From assembly GCF_004332295.1 (NCBI RefSeq), contig NZ_RXLP01000019.1, forward strand, positions 186,001 to 250,000: 64,000 nt of DNA, given 5' to 3'. Below, one piece after another: positions 52,031 through 61,182 of the stretch; within the stretch, counting starts at the first letter, position 1, and each line of letters starts with the position of its first letter. This DNA is from Alloscardovia theropitheci. GTDB lineage: Bacteria > Actinomycetota > Actinomycetes > Actinomycetales > Bifidobacteriaceae. The position numbers were made by a program, and so were the translations under genes. The notes beneath the pieces were generated by a model. That model saw only the letters and a list, made by a program, of their open reading frames with translations. It ran no database searches and was not told where the DNA came from.

Positions 52031-54694
52031 ATGGCAGATGAATTAACGCCAGAAAATAATGCGCCAACAGCAGATGATCCAGGTCTTATGGCGGGTCATC
52101 GTGTGCAACGTACTGATTTGCAAAAGGAAATGCGCGAATCGTATCTTGCATATGCTCTATCTGTTATCGTTGAACGTGCACTTCCAGATGTTCGAGATGG
52201 TATGAAGCCAGTACATCGTCGTGTAGTTTATGCAATGTATGACGGTGGATATCGCCCAGACCGTGGATATAATAAATGTTCGCGCGTTGTAGGTGATGTT
52301 ATGGGTAAGTATCACCCTCACGGTGATTCTGCTATCTATGACACTCTTGTACGTATGGCACAGAGTTGGTCCATGCGATATATGCTTGTTGATGGTCAGG
52401 GAAATTTTGGTTCTCCTGGTGATGATCCAGCAGCAGCTATGCGTTATACCGAGTGCCGTATGGCTCCATTAGCGATGGAACTTGTACGCGATATCGACAA
52501 GGAAACAGTTGATTTTGTTCCAAACTATGATGGAAAAACTCAAGAACCAACTGTACTTCCAAGTCGTTTCCCAAATCTTTTAGTCAATGGATCATCGGGT
52601 ATTGCAGTAGGTATGGCTACCAATATTCCACCTCACAATATGCGTGAGGTGGCGCAGGGTGTTCATTGGGCATTAGATCATCCAGATGCTTCTAAGGAAG
52701 AATTACTTAATAATTTAATTGCAATTATTAAGGGACCCGACTTCCCTACTGGAGCAACGATTCTTGGTCATAATGGTATTGAACAGGCATATCGTACTGG
52801 TCGTGGTCTCATAACCATGCGTGCTGTTGTCAATACTGAAGAGATTAATGGACGCTTGTGCTTAGTAGTTACTGAGCTTCCATATCAGGTTAATCCTGAC
52901 CGTCTTGCATCTTCAATCCGTGAAGGTGTACGTGATGGCAAGATTCAGGGTATCGCTGATATGCGTGATGAGACCTCTGGGCGTACAGGTCAGCGCCTTG
53001 TTCTTGTGCTCAAGCGTGATGCGGTTCCTAAGGTTGTACTGAATAACCTGTATAAGCATACTCAGCTTCAGCAGACCTTCGGCGCGAATATGCTCGCTTT
53101 GGTAGATGGTGTACCTCGTACTTTAAGTCTTGATGCATTTATTCGTCATTGGATCGATCATCAGCTCGATGTTATTTATCGTCGTACTGAGTATTTGAAG
53201 CGCGAAGCTGAAGAGAGAGATCATATTTTGCAGGGTTATTTGAAGGCCCTCGATATGATTGAGGAAGTTATTGCATTAATTCGTCGATCTCCTGATGTAG
53301 ATCAAGCACGAACTGGATTGATGGAACTGCTTGATGTTGATCAAATTCAAGCGGATGCAATTCTTGCAATGCAACTTCGTCGACTTGCTGCTTTGGAACG
53401 TCAGAAGATCCTGGATGAGCATGAAGAACTCATGCGTAAGATTGCCGATTATAACGATATTTTGAGTAATCCTGATCGTCGTCGTGCTATTGTCGGTAGT
53501 GAAATGGATGAAATTATCGATAAGTATGGTGATGATCGTCGTACTCAGATTCTTCCATTCTCCGGTGAAGTAAATGTTGAAGATTTGATTGCTGAAGAAA
53601 ATGTCGTAGTAACCGTCACACATTCTGGATATATCAAGCGAACTAAGGCAGATGAATATCGTGCTCAGCATCGCGGTGGTAAGGGAATTAAGGGAGCGAA
53701 GCTTCGTGAAGATGACGTTGTAGATCATTTCTTCTCGACATCAACGCATAATTGGTTACTCTTCTTTACTAATGAAGGACGTGTTTACCGTCTGAAAGCA
53801 TATGAATTGCCAGAGGGATCACGTGATTCTAAGGGACAGCATATTGCAAATCTTTTGCAGCTCGGACCACAAGAACAGATTCAGCAAATTCTTTCTATTA
53901 AAGACTATGAAGCTGCTCAATATTTGGTTCTTGCTACCAAGAGTGGAAAAATTAAGAAAACTCGACTTACTGAGTATGATTCCACTCGCCAAGGTGGTTT
54001 GATTGCTGTACGACTCATGGAACTTGAGGGTGTTACAACAACAGATGACGATGGTAATGTGATCCCTGTTTATGATGAGCTTATTGGTGCTGCTTTGTGC
54101 GATAGTGAAGATGAAATCATTGTTGTTTCACATGGTGGCATGTCGGTAAAGTTTGCAGCTGATGACGAAACATTGCGTCCAATGGGTCGACAGACTGCTG
54201 GTGTACAGGCAATGAAGTTTAAGGGTGAAGCTGGCTCTGATTTCTTGCTGAGTATGGCGGTTGTTCCTGCCGATTCTGATTCCGACCTGCTTGTCGTTAC
54301 AAATGAAGGATTCGCTAAGCGTACAGCATTATCTGAGTATCGACTTCAGGGACGTAATGGTTATGGTGTGAAAGCAATTAACCTCGTTGAAGGTCGTGGC
54401 GAACTCGTTGGAGCTGTCGTTGTTGAAGAAGATGACCAGATTATGGCAATTATGAAGTCTGGAAAAGTTATCCGATCCAACGTTGATGAAATTAAGCGAA
54501 CCGGTCGTACTACCCAAGGCGTAACTCTTGCTAAGCCAGATAAGGGCGATGAGATTGTATCTATCGCTCGTAATGAGGAAAAAGAATCGGATGAAGAATC
54601 TGATGAAACTCCAACTAACGAGTCCGAAAATACAACTCTCCCATCATCTGATAGTGAAGACGCGGTAATAGAAAATGCTGCGGCTACTGAATAA
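52031..54694 (+). CDS. gyrA: DNA gyrase subunit A
   Basis: The breakage-rejoining subunit of gyrase. 887 residues. The catalytic Tyr is in [10 protein letters not shown] (about residue 139). The quinolone-determining region reads [17 protein letters not shown], with Ser and Asp at the E. coli 83 and 87 equivalents (about 100 and 104), the susceptible-type pair. The C-terminal beta-propeller has the GyrA-box region [17 protein letters not shown] long acidic Ser/Glu tail ends the protein. The start lies 70 bp after gyrB, so they are probably one operon. Confidence 0.98.
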   Translation: MADELTPENNAPTADDPGLMAGHRVQRTDLQKEMRESYLAYALSVIVERALPDVRDGMKPVHRRVVYAMYDGGYRPDRGYNKCSRVVGDVMGKYHPHGDSAIYDTLVRMAQSWSMRYMLVDGQGNFGSPGDDPAAAMRYTECRMAPLAMELVRDIDKETVDFVPNYDGKTQEPTVLPSRFPNLLVNGSSGIAVGMATNIPPHNMREVAQGVHWALDHPDASKEELLNNLIAIIKGPDFPTGATILGHNGIEQAYRTGRGLITMRAVVNTEEINGRLCLVVTELPYQVNPDRLASSIREGVRDGKIQGIADMRDETSGRTGQRLVLVLKRDAVPKVVLNNLYKHTQLQQTFGANMLALVDGVPRTLSLDAFIRHWIDHQLDVIYRRTEYLKREAEERDHILQGYLKALDMIEEVIALIRRSPDVDQARTGLMELLDVDQIQADAILAMQLRRLAALERQKILDEHEELMRKIADYNDILSNPDRRRAIVGSEMDEIIDKYGDDRRTQILPFSGEVNVEDLIAEENVVVTVTHSGYIKRTKADEYRAQHRGGKGIKGAKLREDDVVDHFFSTSTHNWLLFFTNEGRVYRLKAYELPEGSRDSKGQHIANLLQLGPQEQIQQILSIKDYEAAQYLVLATKSGKIKKTRLTEYDSTRQGGLIAVRLMELEGVTTTDDDGNVIPVYDELIGAALCDSEDEIIVVSHGGMSVKFAADDETLRPMGRQTAGVQAMKFKGEAGSDFLLSMAVVPADSDSDLLVVTNEGFAKRTALSEYRLQGRNGYGVKAINLVEGRGELVGAVVVEEDDQIMAIMKSGKVIRSNVDEIKRTGRTTQGVTLAKPDKGDEIVSIARNEEKESDEESDETPTNESENTTLPSSDSEDAVIENAAATE

Positions 54695-54784
54695 GAGTAA
54701 TCTTTGCTAATGTATTAACCAATATGTGCCATGCATATGCTTCAATACGCATGGCACTGCGGTTACGTGAGAAAAGGGAATCAC

Positions 54785-55333
54785 ATGAGTGATGAAACCG
54801 AAGTAGTCAAGACGACAAACAACGAGACTACAAGCATAACTTCAGAAGAAACACATGAAACTCCTACAGTTTCATCTGGTCGTGTAGCAACGAGCACTCA
54901 GATGCACACTACACAATCTTCCCAGGACTCAGCTCATAATGAGCATAATGAGAAAAAGAAGAGCGTACCACGTGCACGTCGTATGAAGCTTAGCTTGACT
55001 CAGATTGACCCATGGTCGGTAACCAAAGTTTCCTTCATGCTATTAATTGCAGCCGCTTTAATTCAGCTTGTTGCGGTTATTTTCTTGTACTTCGTTTTGC
55101 AAGCAGCGGGTATTTTTGATTCGCTAACATCAATTGTATCCAGCGCTGGTTTAAGTTCAGGTGGTTTTGATATCGCTTCCTTCATAAGCTTAGGTCGTGT
55201 CATTTCTATCTTTACGATTATTAGCGTATTTGAAATCGTTGTAGGAACTGTGCTTGCTGCTATTGGTGCATTTTTGTACAATATTGTAAGTTCACTAGTA
55301 GGTGGTATTCATGTCACTTTGGGTGACGACTAA
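54785..55333 (+). CDS. DUF3566 domain membrane protein
   Basis: A 182-residue protein in the position of Rv0007, directly after gyrA. The first 75 residues are Thr/Ser/Glu-rich and disordered, then basic PRARRMKLSLTQIDPWSVTKVSFMLLIAAALIQLVAVIFLYF (DUF3566 start) and two transmembrane helices (about residues 88-112 and 143-170). The ATG at 54785 follows AAAAGGG; the longer frame from 54731 has no site. Function unknown; its cytoplasmic tail may be a phosphorylation target. Confidence 0.87.
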   Translation: MSDETEVVKTTNNETTSITSEETHETPTVSSGRVATSTQMHTTQSSQDSAHNEHNEKKKSVPRARRMKLSLTQIDPWSVTKVSFMLLIAAALIQLVAVIFLYFVLQAAGIFDSLTSIVSSAGLSSGGFDIASFISLGRVISIFTIISVFEIVVGTVLAAIGAFLYNIVSSLVGGIHVTLGDD

Positions 55334-55365
55334 ATTGAGCAGTGACTAGATAAGAACAGATATAG

Positions 55366-55394
55366 AATAAGCCCGCACAGAGTGTGGGCTTATT
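55366..55394 (+). terminator. Rho-independent terminator after DUF3566 gene
   Basis: A 13-bp stem (one G-U), AATAAGCCCGCAC with GTGTGGGCTTATT, and a short loop, followed by TGTT. It closes the gyrB-gyrA-DUF3566 unit. Confidence 0.85.
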
Positions 55395-55409
55395 TGTTAG
55401 ACTATCTAT

Positions 55410-55646
55410 ATGAATGAAAAAATGCAGTCACGTCTTTATCTACTTACTTTCCTTGCGTGCGATATCTGGCTAATTCAAAGCATTATATCTTTTGTGCATG
55501 ATGGCACAATAATGCATTGGTCAAGTCTGATTTTCATAGCTTGTATAGCAATTGTTATTTGCTATACAGGGTATCAAGGGTGGACTTTGTATACGAAAAC
55601 ACGAGAGAGCGATGAGGATGATAATGACAATAGTGATGAAGAATAA
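55410..55646 (+). CDS. Small two-helix membrane protein with acidic tail
   Basis: 78 residues that I do not recognise. Two hydrophobic helices (about residues 9-28 and 38-56) and an acidic C-terminus of Glu/Asp/Asn/Ser. No Shine-Dalgarno sequence; TAGACT ends 6 nt before the ATG, so it could be leaderless. It starts 16 bp after the terminator stem. The hydrophobic pattern makes it plausible, but it is short and unsupported by neighbours. Confidence 0.55.
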   Translation: MNEKMQSRLYLLTFLACDIWLIQSIISFVHDGTIMHWSSLIFIACIAIVICYTGYQGWTLYTKTRESDEDDNDNSDEE

Positions 55647-55666
55647 TGTGTAAAATCTCCATCACT

Positions 55667-55694
55667 GTGATGATTACTCTGTGATGATTACTCT
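55667..55694. repeat. 14-bp tandem duplication
   Basis: GTGATGATTACTCT occurs twice in tandem (55667-55680, 55681-55694), just after the small membrane protein stop. Confidence 0.8.
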
Positions 55695-55756
55695 ATGCTG
55701 AGTAATTTCATGTAATTTTTCGTGTATGAAATAATAAAAGTGGCAAAGTTTGAGAA

Positions 55757-56062
55757 TTATTTTCTCTCTTTGCTGCTCTTTTTTGGTTTAAAAATCTTAA
55801 AATTCTCGACAAAGAGGTTATGAATTGGTGGAATTTTTGCTACGCCAAATCCAATCAGAACTGCTCCTATAAAAACATAAGATTCAGTATTTAAATTAAG
55901 AAGAATAAGTACGATAAAAATTCCGAAAGTTAGTAGACTCAGTGCAGAAGAATAGCTTTGCTGTTTAGAAGTCATAGAGGATGTGCGAAGTGGGAAAGCT
56001 CCAAATAAAATACCAGCGAGTAGTCCAATGATTCCACTGATAATGATCATGGCTAAGTTCAT
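55757..56062 (-). CDS. Small membrane protein, unknown function
   Basis: A 101-residue protein with three hydrophobic segments (about 4-24, 42-57 and 62-77) and a basic Lys-rich C-terminus (FKIFKPKKSSKERK). The ATG has an excellent AAGGAGG. It lies 52 bp downstream of an orphan ABC ATPase on the same strand and could be its partner, but the size is too small for a CUT2 permease. I do not recognise the family. Confidence 0.65.
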   Translation of the reverse strand: MNLAMIIISGIIGLLAGILFGAFPLRTSSMTSKQQSYSSALSLLTFGIFIVLILLNLNTESYVFIGAVLIGFGVAKIPPIHNLFVENFKIFKPKKSSKERK

Positions 56063-56114
56063 GTGTCCTCCTTGATGTTGTAAAAAAATTCTTGCTTGTA
56101 CTGAATGTCACGAA

Positions 56115-56924
56115 TTAGTTGTATCGATCTATAAGCTTGTGTGATACAGAAATACTTTCTGTATTAATAAATTCATTATTAACTTGTCTAGCCCCTGCAA
56201 TTTCAGCAATAATCTGCTCATATGTAGTTTCTTGGGTATGATGAATGGCAACGATTTTTCCATGACGCATAATTGCTATTCGATCTGCTACAGCAAATAC
56301 GTCAGGGAGATTATGGCATACAAGAAGTATTGATTTTCCTTGATTTCGAAGCTCTTTTATATAGGATAAAACTTGAGCAGTCTGAATAACAGATAAAGAA
56401 GCCGTAGGCTCATCCATAAGAATGATATCTGGATTATTAAGCATGGCACGAGCAATAGCAACAGTTTGTTTCTCCCCTGTGGATAAGCCTTCCATAGATC
56501 GAAATGCGCTCAATGGGGATGTAAGACGAGAGAGAATTTCTCGAGCTTTGACATGCATATATGAATCATTACGAATGGTAAATGGTGACGTTTTTTCTTG
56601 TCCAAGAAAGATATTTGCTGCGATATCGAGATTATTGCAAAAACTTAAATCCTGGAATATTGCTGCAATTCCGTAATCACTTGCTGCTTTAATATTTGGA
56701 ATGGAAACATTTTCACCGCGTAAACAAATAGAGCCAGTATCTGGTGTATAAACGCCTACGATTGTTTTTAATAGCGTAGATTTTCCCGCGCCGTTATCTC
56801 CTACAAGAGCTACAACTTCATGCTCATTCATTGTAAGGTTAATGTCGCTGAGCGTTTCTATGTAATCAAAACTAAGACAAATATGATTCAATTCAAGTAA
56901 TGGTGTGTGTGCACTAACTGTCAT
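56115..56924 (-). CDS. Orphan CUT2-type ABC ATPase, single-domain
   Basis: 269 residues. Walker [23 protein letters not shown]-loop IFQDLSFCNNLDIAANIFLG, signature EGLSTGEKQTVAIARAML and Walker B IILMDEPTASLS are typical of ribose-type (CUT2) sugar importer ATPases. Most such proteins are tandem-duplicated (about 500 residues); this is a single copy. No permease or binding protein adjoins it. It may be a relic, or may serve the nearby MmsB/ChvE importer or an unlinked permease. The ROK repressor gene lies 50 bp upstream, so they may be co-transcribed. Confidence 0.85.
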   Translation of the reverse strand: MTVSAHTPLLELNHICLSFDYIETLSDINLTMNEHEVVALVGDNGAGKSTLLKTIVGVYTPDTGSICLRGENVSIPNIKAASDYGIAAIFQDLSFCNNLDIAANIFLGQEKTSPFTIRNDSYMHVKAREILSRLTSPLSAFRSMEGLSTGEKQTVAIARAMLNNPDIILMDEPTASLSVIQTAQVLSYIKELRNQGKSILLVCHNLPDVFAVADRIAIMRHGKIVAIHHTQETTYEQIIAEIAGARQVNNEFINTESISVSHKLIDRYN

Positions 56925-56974
56925 TGTATGAAGTCACCTTTGCCCTCGAAAACGTAACGGAAATAAGTATAGCA

Positions 56975-58150
56975 TTATTGTGCCGATACTGGAGGTTGGT
57001 TGGATGCGAGTTCTATAGCTGCTAAAGCAGCTCCTAGGGTTACATTAGTGTCTGGCATAGTAGATGACATAATTTTAATAGGTGCTACTGCATTAGGGAA
57101 AAGAAGACGTTGAATTGATTGACGTAATGGTTCAAGGAAAGCATCTCCTGATTTACTTAAATCTCCTCCGATAATAATGCACTGCGGATCCATAGAAATA
57201 CACGTTTGTGCGATTACAGTACCTACGCGTACAGCTGCATCAGAAATAACGCGACGACATCCAGGATCTCCGTCTTGAGCTTTTCGAATTAAATCATCGA
57301 GAGTTATAGATCCATGGGTAAAGGATAGAACCGATGTAAGGCGTTGTTCATTGACAACTGTATCGAGACAACCTCTATTACCGCATGCGCAAATATCGCC
57401 AAATGGATCAACTTGAATGTGTCCAATTTCTCCAGCTAATCCCATAGAGCCACGATATAAAGCACCGTTAATAAACAGAGAAGCTCCTATTCCGTCACCG
57501 GCTTGAACGTAGAGAAAATTAGGGAAATCAATACCAACTCCTTGCTTTGATTCAGCAATCGCAGCGGTATTAGCATCATTGTCTAAGAAAATAGGGCATT
57601 GAAAAGACTTTTTGAAATACGCGATGATATCAGTGTCATCCCAATCGCGCAAAATTCCACGAACACCTATTTGCTGATGTTTCCAGTCAATTGGAGTTGC
57701 TAAGGAAATCATAACAGCGACAATTTCATCAATCGAAGCAGCTATGGATTCTACTGTTTCATGGATGAGGCGAAGAGCTTCAATAAGAGTGGAATCAGGC
57801 TTATGTCCGTAAGGAAGAGGACGGTCGTGGTAAGCCAAAATCTTCTGAGAAAAATCTGTAATGCATATGGATAGATGATTACGTCCTATATGTAGACCCA
57901 CACCGATGCCCATTTTTCGAGCGATAGAAACCAAAGTTGCTCTGCGACCACTGCGTATAGTGTCAGTCGTGGTAAAAAGACCATCATCCACGAGACGACG
58001 AACGAGAATGGAAACAGTTGCAGTAGAAAGACCTGTAGCTTCGGCGAGTTCAACTTGAGTCATTGCCCCGTATTTAGTGATGGCATCAAAAAGCATGGCC
58101 ATATTTGCCTCGCGCAACGAGGTTTGAGAGCCTGAAATTTGATTTGCCAT
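56975..58150 (-). CDS. ROK family transcriptional repressor (NagC/XylR type)
   Basis: A sugar-responsive repressor of about 391 residues. The N-terminal helix-turn-helix reads TQVELAEATGLSTATVSILVRRLVDDGL, followed by a ROK kinase-like fold: GVGLHIGRNHLSI, IFLDNDANTAAIAES, GAGDGIGAS-like AGDGIGASLFINGALYRG, GEIGHIQVDPFG, and the zinc-binding CACGNRGCLDT. The start is placed at ATG 58150 (MANQISGSQ); a GTG at 58207 is possible. It is divergent from chvE, so it probably represses the importer and itself, released by a monosaccharide or its phosphate. Confidence 0.88.
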   Translation of the reverse strand: MANQISGSQTSLREANMAMLFDAITKYGAMTQVELAEATGLSTATVSILVRRLVDDGLFTTTDTIRSGRRATLVSIARKMGIGVGLHIGRNHLSICITDFSQKILAYHDRPLPYGHKPDSTLIEALRLIHETVESIAASIDEIVAVMISLATPIDWKHQQIGVRGILRDWDDTDIIAYFKKSFQCPIFLDNDANTAAIAESKQGVGIDFPNFLYVQAGDGIGASLFINGALYRGSMGLAGEIGHIQVDPFGDICACGNRGCLDTVVNEQRLTSVLSFTHGSITLDDLIRKAQDGDPGCRRVISDAAVRVGTVIAQTCISMDPQCIIIGGDLSKSGDAFLEPLRQSIQRLLFPNAVAPIKIMSSTMPDTNVTLGAALAAIELASNQPPVSAQ

Positions 58151-58262
58151 GCATTTAAGAATAAACATAAGAATGTACAAAATGCTAATAAAAGCACGAA
58201 ATGTCACGATATTTCCATGATTGAATTAAAAATAAAAACACAAAAAAGCAAAATAGTGCGTG

Positions 58263-58334
58263 TTGAGTTGATTTCTTAAACACAATAAATTAGACTAGAC
58301 AGCGCGGTTGATAAAAAAGACGGAATAATCCGTC
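58263..58334 (+). promoter_or_regulatory. chvE promoter and 5'-leader dyad (candidate ROK operator)
   Basis: TTGAGT (58263-58268), 17 bp, TAAATT (58286-58291) is a good promoter; TTGATT/TAGACT shifted by 5 bp is an alternative. GACGGA-ATAA-TCCGTC (58319-58334) is a perfect dyad in the leader, where a bound repressor could block elongation. Confidence 0.55.
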
Positions 58335-58366
58335 ACAATATCGTCATTCCTACGAAGGAGAAGGAA

Positions 58367-59521
58367 ATGAGAACTACAAAGAAGCTTATGGCATTGGTTG
58401 CCACAGCTGCAATGATGGTTGGATTGGGTGCATGCTCATCAACCCGTGGTGGTTCATCAAATAGTTCATCAGGCATAGAAAAGGGTGCGGTCATTGGTGT
58501 ATCCATGCCTACAAAGTCTGAAGAGCGTTGGAATAAGGATGGAAATAACCTGAAGGCAAAGCTTGAAAAAGCAGGTTATAAGGTAAATCTTTCTTTTGCA
58601 GATGATAAGCCAGCTCAGCAAAATGCTGATATTGAAAATATGGTTAACAACAATGCAAAGGTCATTGTTGTGGCAGCTAAGGATGGTACTGCAGTAGGTC
58701 CTGCGGTCGAGAAGGCTAAGGAAGCCGGTGCAAAAGTTATTGCATACGATCGTCTGATTATGAATACCAAGGCTGTAGACTACTATGTAACCTTCCAGCT
58801 TGAGAAGGTTGGAGAGCTTGAAGCAAAGTACATTATTGATCAGCTTGGACTTGAAAAGGGAGCAACTGGTCCTTTCAATATTGAACTCTTTACTGGTTCT
58901 CCGGATGATAATAATGCAAAGTACTTCTTCAAGGGCGCTTGGGATTTGCTCAAGCCATACTTTGAGAAGGGTGTGCTCGTATCTCCATCAAATCACGGTG
59001 GCGGTGTTAATGCGCAGAGCACAGTAGACAATACATGGCAGAAGATTTCGGTTCAGGGTTGGAAGACTGCTCAGGCACAAACTGATATGGAATCCATCCT
59101 TGATTCTACATATGCACATGGTGAGAAGCTTGATGCAGTTCTCTCCCCTTATGATGGCATTACTCAAGGTATCATCAATGCAATTCAGCAGAAGCGTCCA
59201 GATATGAAACCTGGTACTGATTCATGGCCAGTTATGACTGGACAGGATGCAATGGAAATTGCTATTGCAAACATCTCTAAGGGATTGCAGGGCGAAACCG
59301 TATTCAAGGATGTTAATGAGCTTGCAGATGCAGTATATAACATGGTTGTTGAAATCGCTGAAGGCAAAGAAGTAAGCGGTATTAACGGTAAGTTCAACAA
59401 CGGTGTCATTGATGTGCCATCAAAGTTGCTTGAACCAGTATCTATTACCAAGGATAACTTGTCAGACTTGGTAAAGGCTGGGTACGTAACTCAAGAAAGG
59501 TTTGATCAGCTTACTAAGTAA
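58367..59521 (+). CDS. chvE: Multiple-monosaccharide ABC importer binding lipoprotein
   Basis: The extracellular sugar-binding component of a CUT2-type importer. 384 residues. Lipobox GLGACSS (Cys at about residue 23), a Ser-rich spacer, then GAVIGVSMPTKSEERWNKDGNNLKAKLE, the fold-specific DDKPAQQNADIENMV and the C-terminal half with SPYDGITQGIINAIQQ. The ChvE/GguA/GguB set transports xylose, galactose, glucose and arabinose in other bacteria; the actual sugar is not determined. The ATG follows GAAGGAG. A strong hairpin follows the gene. Confidence 0.92.
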   Translation: MRTTKKLMALVATAAMMVGLGACSSTRGGSSNSSSGIEKGAVIGVSMPTKSEERWNKDGNNLKAKLEKAGYKVNLSFADDKPAQQNADIENMVNNNAKVIVVAAKDGTAVGPAVEKAKEAGAKVIAYDRLIMNTKAVDYYVTFQLEKVGELEAKYIIDQLGLEKGATGPFNIELFTGSPDDNNAKYFFKGAWDLLKPYFEKGVLVSPSNHGGGVNAQSTVDNTWQKISVQGWKTAQAQTDMESILDSTYAHGEKLDAVLSPYDGITQGIINAIQQKRPDMKPGTDSWPVMTGQDAMEIAIANISKGLQGETVFKDVNELADAVYNMVVEIAEGKEVSGINGKFNNGVIDVPSKLLEPVSITKDNLSDLVKAGYVTQERFDQLTK

Positions 59522-59549
59522 AAATTAGCGAGCTTATTAAACAAATGTG

Positions 59550-59617
59550 AACTGTGCATAGAATGCATTGTCATCGTATGCAGTAGTTGAGATTAATACA
59601 TTCTGTGCACAGTTTTT
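59550..59617 (+). terminator. Intercistronic hairpin between chvE and mmsA
   Basis: A 16-bp stem (one G-U): AACTGTGCATAGAATG (59550-59565) with its near complement at 59599-59614, a 33-nt loop, and TTTTT. It lies directly before the mmsA ribosome-binding site and resembles the hairpin after the nan-type binding protein. Confidence 0.7.
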
Positions 59618-59633
59618 GGTTAAAGGAGTGATT

Positions 59634-61181
59634 ATGGCTGAAGCAGAAACCATCCTGCGTATGCAAAATATCACCAAAACATTTGGTCCTGTTAAGGCTC
59701 TCACGGATGTGAACTTAAGCGTGGACCGCGGAGAAATTCACGCAATATGCGGTGAAAATGGTGCTGGTAAGTCCACATTGATGAATGTGCTTTCCGGTGT
59801 TTACCCATATGGCACATATACAGGTGATATTGAATTTGATGGAAAGCTATGCAAGTATAAGAATATTAAGGATTCTGAAAATGATGGAATCGTTATTATT
59901 CATCAGGAACTTGCATTAATTCCTTTCCTATCGATTGCAGAAAATATTTTCTTAGGCAACGAAACTCAGAAAAATGGCGTGATTAATTGGCAAGAAACTC
60001 ATGCAAAGGCACAAGAGCTACTTGATAGAGTTGGTCTTCCTGAAGATCCTGAAACAAAAATCATGGATATCGGTGTGGGTAAGCAGCAGCTTGTTGAAAT
60101 TGCTAAGGCTCTGACTAAAGATGTAAAGTTGCTTATTCTTGATGAACCAACAGCTGCACTTAATGATGAAGATTCCGCTCATTTGCTCGGACTGATTCGC
60201 GATTTGCGTGATAATCATGGCGTGACGAGCATTATCATTTCTCATAAGCTCAATGAAATTGCTGATATTGCAGATAATATTACGATTATTCGTGATGGTT
60301 CAACTGTAGGAGAAATGTTCATCGACGAAGAGCAGCCACTCGATACGGACGAACTTATTCGAAAGATGGTTGGCCGTCCTTTGACAAACCTGTATCCTTA
60401 TCATGAATCCAAAATTGGGGAAGAAATTCTTCGCGTAGAAAATTGGACTGTCCACTCCCCTCTTGATTCTGAACGTGTCATCGTAGATAATGCAAACTTC
60501 CATGTACGTGCTGGTGAAATTATCGGTTTTGCAGGCCTTATGGGCGCAGGACGTACAGAAATGGCAATGAGTATCTTCGGTAAATCATACGGAGTAGGAA
60601 TATCGGGCGATCTTTATATCCATGGCAAGAAGCATGAACTGAAGAATGTTCAACAAGCGATTGATGCTGGTCTTGCATATGCTACAGAGGATCGTAAAGC
60701 TTATGGTCTCAACCTTCTTCAAAATATTCGTGAGAATTCTTCCCTCGCAGCTCTTACTAAGATGAGCAAGATGGGCGTGATGGATGATAATACCGAACGC
60801 AAATCTGTCGAAGAATATCGTAAGGGCTTTAATATTAAATGCCAGAATATCGATGTCAACGTGGGAACTCTTTCTGGAGGTAATCAGCAGAAAGTTGTAC
60901 TTGCGAAATGGGTTATCTCCAATCCTGATATTTTGATTCTCGATGAGCCAACGCGTGGTATTGATGTCGGTGCAAAGTATGAAATCTACGAGATCATAGA
61001 TCGCATGGCTGATGAAGGTAAAGCAGTTATCGTTATTTCATCAGAACTTCCAGAACTTATCGGTATCTGCGACCGTATTTACACGGTAAATCAAGGCGTT
61101 ATTACAGCCGATGTATCCAAAGAAGGTTTTACCCAGGAATATCTCATGCGCTGCATGACCAAGGAAAAGGATGAGATTTAA
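59634..61181 (+). CDS. mmsA: Multiple-monosaccharide ABC importer ATPase (tandem CUT2)
   Basis: The ATP-binding subunit, 515 residues with two ABC domains. The first has [21 protein letters not shown] and [16 protein letters not shown]. The second has [13 protein letters not shown] in place of a canonical Walker A and [15 protein letters not shown] and [20 protein letters not shown], as expected for CUT2 ATPases. The start is ATG 59634 ([10 protein letters not shown]), preceded by AAAGGAG; a longer frame from 59568 overlaps the hairpin. mmsB follows after 1 bp. Confidence 0.95.
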   Translation: MAEAETILRMQNITKTFGPVKALTDVNLSVDRGEIHAICGENGAGKSTLMNVLSGVYPYGTYTGDIEFDGKLCKYKNIKDSENDGIVIIHQELALIPFLSIAENIFLGNETQKNGVINWQETHAKAQELLDRVGLPEDPETKIMDIGVGKQQLVEIAKALTKDVKLLILDEPTAALNDEDSAHLLGLIRDLRDNHGVTSIIISHKLNEIADIADNITIIRDGSTVGEMFIDEEQPLDTDELIRKMVGRPLTNLYPYHESKIGEEILRVENWTVHSPLDSERVIVDNANFHVRAGEIIGFAGLMGAGRTEMAMSIFGKSYGVGISGDLYIHGKKHELKNVQQAIDAGLAYATEDRKAYGLNLLQNIRENSSLAALTKMSKMGVMDDNTERKSVEEYRKGFNIKCQNIDVNVGTLSGGNQQKVVLAKWVISNPDILILDEPTRGIDVGAKYEIYEIIDRMADEGKAVIVISSELPELIGICDRIYTVNQGVITADVSKEGFTQEYLMRCMTKEKDEI

Positions 61182-61182
61182 G

